DNA of 16,808 nt from contig CAMCBE010000013.1 in assembly GCA_945872805.1 (NCBI GenBank), forward strand, positions 1 to 16,808, in the 5' to 3' direction. Under the pieces are notes generated by a model. That model searched no databases. It had not been told where the DNA came from and saw only the letters and a program-made list of their open reading frames with translations. Every line of letters begins with the position of its first letter. Position 1 is the first letter of the stretch. Shown piece by piece: positions 13,314 through 16,808 of this stretch. The DNA is from Chitinophaga pinensis (GTDB lineage: Bacteria; Bacteroidota; Bacteroidia; Chitinophagales; Chitinophagaceae). Position numbers and translations under genes: made by a program.

Positions 13314-14090
13314 CTACGAATTAGCTGCAGGATGTGTTAGTTTTCGAAGAAATTGTTCAAGAATTATGTTAAATTCTGAAGGGACCTCCATCATCGGTGC
13401 ATGCCCACAATGGTCGATAAAATGAAGCTCACTTTGCGGAATAAGACGATTGAACTCACGGCCAACGAAAGGCGGTGTGATACAATCATTATTTCCCCAA
13501 ATTAGCAGCGTGGGCAGGTGAATATTCTTCAATTCGTCGCTCAAATTATTCTTGATTGCGCTTCGAGCCAATGAAATCACCTTGATCACCTTCATTCGCT
13601 CATTCACAATTTGATATACTTCATCAACCAATTCCTTGGTAGCGGTATTCGGATCATAAAAGGTCATTTCAGTCTTCTTTCGAATATAGTCATAGTCGCC
13701 ACGCTTCGGATAGGTGTCACCCATTCCATTCTCAAATAGACCTGAACTACCAGTTAAGATTAACGACTTGATTCGATCTGTATTCTTGATCACATGGACC
13801 AACGCAACATGGCCACCTAAGGAGTTACCCATCAAGTGAATGTGTTGATACCCTCTATGAATAATAAACTTATGGAAAAATTTCTCTAAGCCCCCAACCG
13901 TAGTATGAAGAAGGTCTAATTCAAAAAGGGGTAAAAGTGGCACAATAACCTTGTGCGTTTTACTAAAATGGGCAATAACACCTGAGAAATTACTCATTGC
14001 CCCAAATAGTCCATGAAGCATGATGATAGGATCACCTTCTCCCTCTTCTATAAACTTAAATTTCCCGTCTTGTTTAACCGTATAGGACAT
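13314..14090 (-). CDS. Alpha/beta-fold hydrolase
   Basis: A 258-residue cytoplasmic alpha/beta hydrolase with an apparently complete catalytic triad: Ser90 in the nucleophile elbow GNSLGG, Asp202 in GNNDCITP, and His230 in DHCGHAPMMEVP. The oxyanion-hole motif HGLFG is at residues 26-30. A cap region of mostly helices spans about 120-185. The substrate cannot be read from sequence; esterase, thioesterase and C-C hydrolase are all possible. It lies between cvpA-like and the CBS gene with short gaps (73 and 25 bp). The same neighbour pair, hydrolase then CBS, recurs near nadK in Bacteroidota, which hints at an envelope or cofactor link, but this is inference. Confidence 0.85.
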   Translation of the reverse strand: MSYTVKQDGKFKFIEEGEGDPIIMLHGLFGAMSNFSGVIAHFSKTHKVIVPLLPLFELDLLHTTVGGLEKFFHKFIIHRGYQHIHLMGNSLGGHVALVHVIKNTDRIKSLILTGSSGLFENGMGDTYPKRGDYDYIRKKTEMTFYDPNTATKELVDEVYQIVNERMKVIKVISLARSAIKNNLSDELKNIHLPTLLIWGNNDCITPPFVGREFNRLIPQSELHFIDHCGHAPMMEVPSEFNIILEQFLRKLTHPAANS

Positions 14091-14163
14091 GCAGATGATT
14101 TGAATTGCAACAAAGAAAAGTAAAATGAGTGATATAATGCATTACCAAACGGATTTGGAAGGA

Positions 14164-14703
14164 TTATTCAGGCAATAAAGTGGCTTTTTGTTCAATAAAT
14201 TGCTTTGAATTATTAAACATATTTTTTATTTCTGGCAGCCAAACTGTCAATTTCTTTAACAGCCAATCTCCATACTTATGCAGGTAAGAACCTGACTTAG
14301 CCTGTTGTATCGTATTATCACCTAAAAGACCATAATTCTGCAAATAAACAATCAAAATGGCCAATAAACTGCCATAAACAAGCCCAAAAACCACAATTCC
14401 CAGTATTCGATTAATCATCCCGAGTAACATCAATTCAGCCGTTTTTTCGATCAACTTACCTATGATTCTGACTAAAATAATCGCTCCAATCATGACCACT
14501 ATAAAAGCAAGAATTGAGTACCATTTACTTTCAGACCCCGCCGAGGCTTTAAAATATACTGCTACTTTACTGGAAAAATAAAACGCACAGGTTAATGCAA
14601 CAGCATAAGACAACAATACAAAAAGTGACATAATGAGGCCTTTCGACCAGCCTTTGTATAAGGCTAGGACAACTAACAATAACGTTATGATATCAATAAC
14701 CAT
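14164..14703 (-). CDS. CvpA-family membrane protein
   Basis: This 179-residue inner-membrane protein has four predicted transmembrane helices at about 4-22, 27-48, 63-83 and 97-122, followed by a soluble C-terminal helix rich in Lys and Asn. The motif YKGWSKGLI between the first two helices is typical of the CvpA family, named after the Escherichia coli protein needed for colicin V production and later linked to envelope homeostasis. The cytoplasmic loop after helix 3 carries KLIEKTAELMLLGMINRILG, a conserved family region. It lies 54 bp after the yqeY-like gene. Family membership is fairly sure; function is not. Confidence 0.83.
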   Translation of the reverse strand: MVIDIITLLLVVLALYKGWSKGLIMSLFVLLSYAVALTCAFYFSSKVAVYFKASAGSESKWYSILAFIVVMIGAIILVRIIGKLIEKTAELMLLGMINRILGIVVFGLVYGSLLAILIVYLQNYGLLGDNTIQQAKSGSYLHKYGDWLLKKLTVWLPEIKNMFNNSKQFIEQKATLLPE

Positions 14704-14757
14704 AATTATACGAATTATACTGTGGTTGAAATCCTATAGTGATTCTAAGGATTTAGA

Positions 14758-15210
14758 TTACTTGGTCAGCAACTCCTTTACAGCAGTCGAAATGGCCCTC
14801 CCTTCTGCTTTACCTGCCAATTGCTTTGACGCAATTCCCATGATTTTTCCCAAAGCACTAATGTCTGTTGCGCCTGCTTCTTCAATAATAGACGCTACAA
14901 CTTGCTTGATTTCATCGGCACTTAGTTGTTGAGGGAGAAATTTTTCAATGACCTCAACCTCTTCTTTTTCCTTCAGCGCCAAATCAGCTCTATTCTGCTG
15001 TTCGAAAATTTCAATTGAATCTTTTCGCTGCTTGACCAATTTCTGAAGCATTTTAACTTCAGCTTCTTCTGAAATTTCGGCTGTAGCACCTTCGGCTGTT
15101 TTGGCAATCAGTATGGCAGATTTTATAGCACGCAATGCCCTTAATCCTTTTTCATCCCTAGCGAGCATTGCTTTCTTTAACTGTTCGTTTATAGTTGTTT
15201 CTAATGACAT
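14758..15210 (-). CDS. yqeY: GatB/YqeY domain protein
   Basis: This 150-residue protein is a stand-alone version of the tail domain found on GatB, the subunit of the tRNA-dependent amidotransferase. It is mostly helical and charged. Family features include SLETTINEQLKKAMLARDE at the start, LQKLVKQRKDSIEIFEQQNR in the middle, and FLPQQLSADEI followed by GKIMGIASKQLAGKAEGRAIS near the end. The role of stand-alone YqeY is not settled; tRNA binding is likely by homology. It lies 26 bp after gldC and 54 bp before cvpA-like, suggesting cotranscription. Confidence 0.92.
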   Translation of the reverse strand: MSLETTINEQLKKAMLARDEKGLRALRAIKSAILIAKTAEGATAEISEEAEVKMLQKLVKQRKDSIEIFEQQNRADLALKEKEEVEVIEKFLPQQLSADEIKQVVASIIEEAGATDISALGKIMGIASKQLAGKAEGRAISTAVKELLTK

Positions 15211-15236
15211 AATTAAAAAGTTGAGTGGGTGATGAC

Positions 15237-15575
15237 TTATTGTTGTTCTTGTGACTTCTTAAATTTAGCATAAAAATTCTTAGCAAAATCCTTCATCTCT
15301 CCCACCAATTCCTTTTGGTGTGTTGCACGTTCAAAGGTATCTGCCATGGTCATCATAGTTTGATAATAAAAATCTGCCATCTCGTCTACCATCATTTCTT
15401 TCGTCCATAAATCAATTCGAAGAGCAGCTCTTTCTTTACCGTCCCAGAAAGAAATCATCATTGCCTTAGCTTCTTGTTTTTCTTCACTACTTGACTGAGT
15501 AGCGTTCCATAAGATTTGATGTGGAATTTTACCCTCGTCCAGTGTTACATCAATGGCAATCGTTGATTGAATCAT
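15237..15575 (-). CDS. gldC: Gliding motility protein GldC
   Basis: The 112-residue protein matches the GldC family throughout. It opens with IAIDVTLDEGKIPHQILWNATQ, continues with EAKAMMISFWDG and the signature LRIDLWTKEMMVDEMADFYYQT, and ends with DFAKNFYAKFKK. It has no signal peptide and is presumed cytoplasmic. In Flavobacterium johnsoniae GldC enhances gliding but is less essential than other Gld proteins. No gldB or other gld gene is nearby, and GldC homologues also occur in non-gliding Bacteroidota, so motility should not be concluded. It is flanked closely by the glycosyltransferase (39 bp) and the yqeY-like gene (26 bp). Confidence 0.9.
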   Translation of the reverse strand: MIQSTIAIDVTLDEGKIPHQILWNATQSSSEEKQEAKAMMISFWDGKERAALRIDLWTKEMMVDEMADFYYQTMMTMADTFERATHQKELVGEMKDFAKNFYAKFKKSQEQQ

Positions 15576-15614
15576 AATCTAAATTTATCGTGCGAAGTTA
15601 TAGTAATTTAAGAA

Positions 15615-16442
15615 TCATTTATTAGCAAGAATCAACCCTGTTCCAATCATATCAGTCCTCATCTGTTCATCTCTGTAAATACGAATCAATTTTTCTCCAA
15701 TATCCAACGGGTCATTTTCCTGAAAAAACATTCCAGCCATACCTGATAATTCAGCGTGTGTGGAATTATCTAAAACAACGACTGAAACACCTAATTTCAT
15801 TGACATCAGCACTGGCATACTGAATCGATCCCAACGACATGGATGAACTAATGCATAAGCAGAAGACATCAATTTGATTTCCTGTTCTAGAGATAGTTTT
15901 TCAGTGAGTATAACATCATCTCGGTATTTATATGTGGCGAGTTGATGCAGAAATCGATTGGCAGATTTATTAAGTGTGCCAGATAATACCAATCGCATAT
16001 TACTCCCCAATCTTTTTTTAAAGATTGAAAAGCCTTTTAATAAATTAACTAGGTTGGCAGCTGAGTGAATTGGACCAGCATATAAAAAATAAGCATCCCC
16101 CTTGGTATACTCAAATCGTACTGCATCACGGTCATTTTCGTTATTTGGCTTTAGGTCGGGTTCAACATATGGCTTAACTAATTTTATTTTTTCAACAATG
16201 GTGGGGAAAAGTGATGTTAATTGATCCCGGCTGTATTCCGAAAAGACAAGTAGCTCTTGTGCGTTTTTTACACCTGCCGTTAACCACTTATTTTCTCTTA
16301 ATCGAGCTAAAAAACCGACATCTGATGAATGTGTACGATGATAAAGGTCATGGAACAAAAACTGACCTTCTTCTATTTTCATTGTTTTGGCATGATAGCC
16401 AATTGCTTCATATACCTCAGGTATCTTACTTGAATAAAACAT
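15615..16442 (-). CDS. Degenerate GT4-like glycosyltransferase homologue
   Basis: The 275-residue protein aligns by eye with the GT-B fold of family 4 glycosyltransferases. The N-terminal half is short: the HD motif that usually lies near residue 100 is at 31-32, so about 70 residues are missing. The frame is closed by a stop eight codons upstream, so no longer start exists. In the donor-binding half the key residues are replaced. AGPIHSAANL (122-131) has Pro124 and Ala129 where active enzymes have Arg and Lys (GRxxxxKN). DRFSMPVLM (205-213) has Asp and Met for the two Glu of EX7E. The end stops just before the usual FSW helix. It is intact as an ORF and heads the operon, so it may be a pseudoenzyme with a binding role rather than dead DNA. 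Confidence 0.8.
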   Translation of the reverse strand: MFYSSKIPEVYEAIGYHAKTMKIEEGQFLFHDLYHRTHSSDVGFLARLRENKWLTAGVKNAQELLVFSEYSRDQLTSLFPTIVEKIKLVKPYVEPDLKPNNENDRDAVRFEYTKGDAYFLYAGPIHSAANLVNLLKGFSIFKKRLGSNMRLVLSGTLNKSANRFLHQLATYKYRDDVILTEKLSLEQEIKLMSSAYALVHPCRWDRFSMPVLMSMKLGVSVVVLDNSTHAELSGMAGMFFQENDPLDIGEKLIRIYRDEQMRTDMIGTGLILANK

Positions 16443-16447
16443 ATAGT

Positions 16448-16478
16448 CAAAGTTAAGGCGAATAGTTTAGTCGCTAAA
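16448..16478 (-). promoter_or_regulatory. Candidate promoter of the glycosyltransferase-gldC operon
   Basis: On the minus strand TTTA (16475-16478), 19 nt, then TAACTTTG (16448-16455), a perfect -7 box with one mismatch at -33. The -7 box ends 5 nt before the ATG, so the transcript would be leaderless or nearly so. Confidence 0.4.
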
Positions 16479-16511
16479 GTTTAGCGTTTAAACTTAACTT
16501 TACACCTTAAC
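16449..16511. repeat. Imperfect palindrome in the divergent intergenic region
   Basis: AAAGTTAAG (16449-16457) pairs with CTTAACTTT (16494-16502), GTTAAGG (16452-16458) pairs alternatively with CCTTAAC (16505-16511), and the centre CGCTAAAgTTTAGCG (16472-16486) is a perfect 7-bp palindrome around one base. Unit spacing of about 7 bp and the word TTTAGCG recall the heptad elements elsewhere in the window. It may instead be an operator between two divergent genes. Confidence 0.6.
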
Positions 16512-16520
16512 TATGTTATT

Positions 16521-16808
16521 ATGAAACCTGCAACAAAATTCATTCATGCTGGCTCTCATCCTGACCCAAGCACGGGTGCAATCATGACCCCTATTTACCA
16601 GACATCTACTTATGTGCAAGAAGCTCCTGGAGTTAATAAAGGTTACGAATATGCTCGATCTCAAAACCCTACTAGGAAAGCCCTAGAAGAAGCATTGGCA
16701 GAGATCGAAGAAGGCAAATTTGGCTTGGCTTTTGGTAGTGGCGTTGCGGCTACAGATGCAGTAATGAAGCTGCTTAAGCCCGGAGATGAAGTGATTGCAG
16801 CCAATGAT
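16521..16808 (+). CDS. Cystathionine gamma-synthase/lyase family enzyme (5' part)
   Basis: The first 96 codons of a PLP-dependent Cys/Met-metabolism enzyme, cut by the window end. The start MKPATKFIHAGSHPDPSTGA and the stretch GAIMTPIYQTSTYVQEAPG are typical. YARSQNPTR contains the Tyr and Arg that reach the PLP phosphate of the neighbouring subunit, and FGSGVAAT is the phosphate-binding loop. The catalytic Lys would lie beyond the edge. It would act in transsulfuration, either making cystathionine from an activated homoserine or cleaving it to cysteine; the part seen does not decide between MetB-like synthase and lyase. It is divergent from the glycosyltransferase, 78 bp apart. A weak -7 box, TAACTTTA, is at 16495-16502. 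Confidence 0.92.
   Translation, partial: MKPATKFIHAGSHPDPSTGAIMTPIYQTSTYVQEAPGVNKGYEYARSQNPTRKALEEALAEIEEGKFGLAFGSGVAATDAVMKLLKPGDEVIAAND

Overview
The window reads as chromosomal DNA of a Bacteroidota bacterium, most likely from the Chitinophagaceae or a close relative. This is inferred from GldC, a PorG-type (DUF6089) barrel beside uppS, the order uppS-bamA-ompH-ompH-murI, Bacteroidota-type promoter boxes (TAnnTTTG), near absence of Shine-Dalgarno sequences and moderate AT richness. All but two of the genes lie on the minus strand. I see no phage, transposase, CRISPR, tRNA or rRNA.

Layout, left to right. (1) 1-717: an unrecognised 165-residue minus-strand protein. (2) 718-3073: yidD (+), overlapping convergently with sodA (-), then tadA, rnpA and rpmH (all -). 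(3) 3231-10813: a cell-envelope cluster, in transcription order nadK, a PorG-like barrel, uppS, bamA, two ompH/Skp chaperones and murI. It combines the polyprenyl carrier for peptidoglycan, D-glutamate supply, and the machinery and chaperones of outer-membrane protein assembly. (4) 11133-16442: a closely spaced minus-strand run, in transcription order a degenerate glycosyltransferase, gldC, yqeY-like, cvpA-like, an alpha/beta hydrolase, a CBS protein and a small one-POTRA Omp85 barrel. (5) 16521 to the right edge: the start of a plus-strand Cys/Met-metabolism PLP enzyme, divergent from the glycosyltransferase.

The least ordinary signal is between the genes. Five intergenic sites (about 1579-1665, 2529-2793, 8914-9000, 10875-11124 and 16449-16511) are built of short units that repeat every 7 bp. 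Each site has its own sequence 'dialect' (TTAGAYR, GGCAATA, GAGTTGT, AAGCGTY, TTTAGCG-like). Four of the five are folded into inverted repeats, one with a 50-bp perfect stem. Arms differ by about one or two repeat units, some words are shared between sites, and the elements run up to or into stop codons and promoters. I found no standard feature class that explains them. The nearest known analogue is the heptanucleotide short tandem repeats of filamentous cyanobacteria.

Other points of interest are a glycosyltransferase homologue lacking all the usual donor-binding and catalytic residues, a strong terminator ending 3 nt before the murI start codon, and potential G-quadruplex sequences between rpmH and rnpA.
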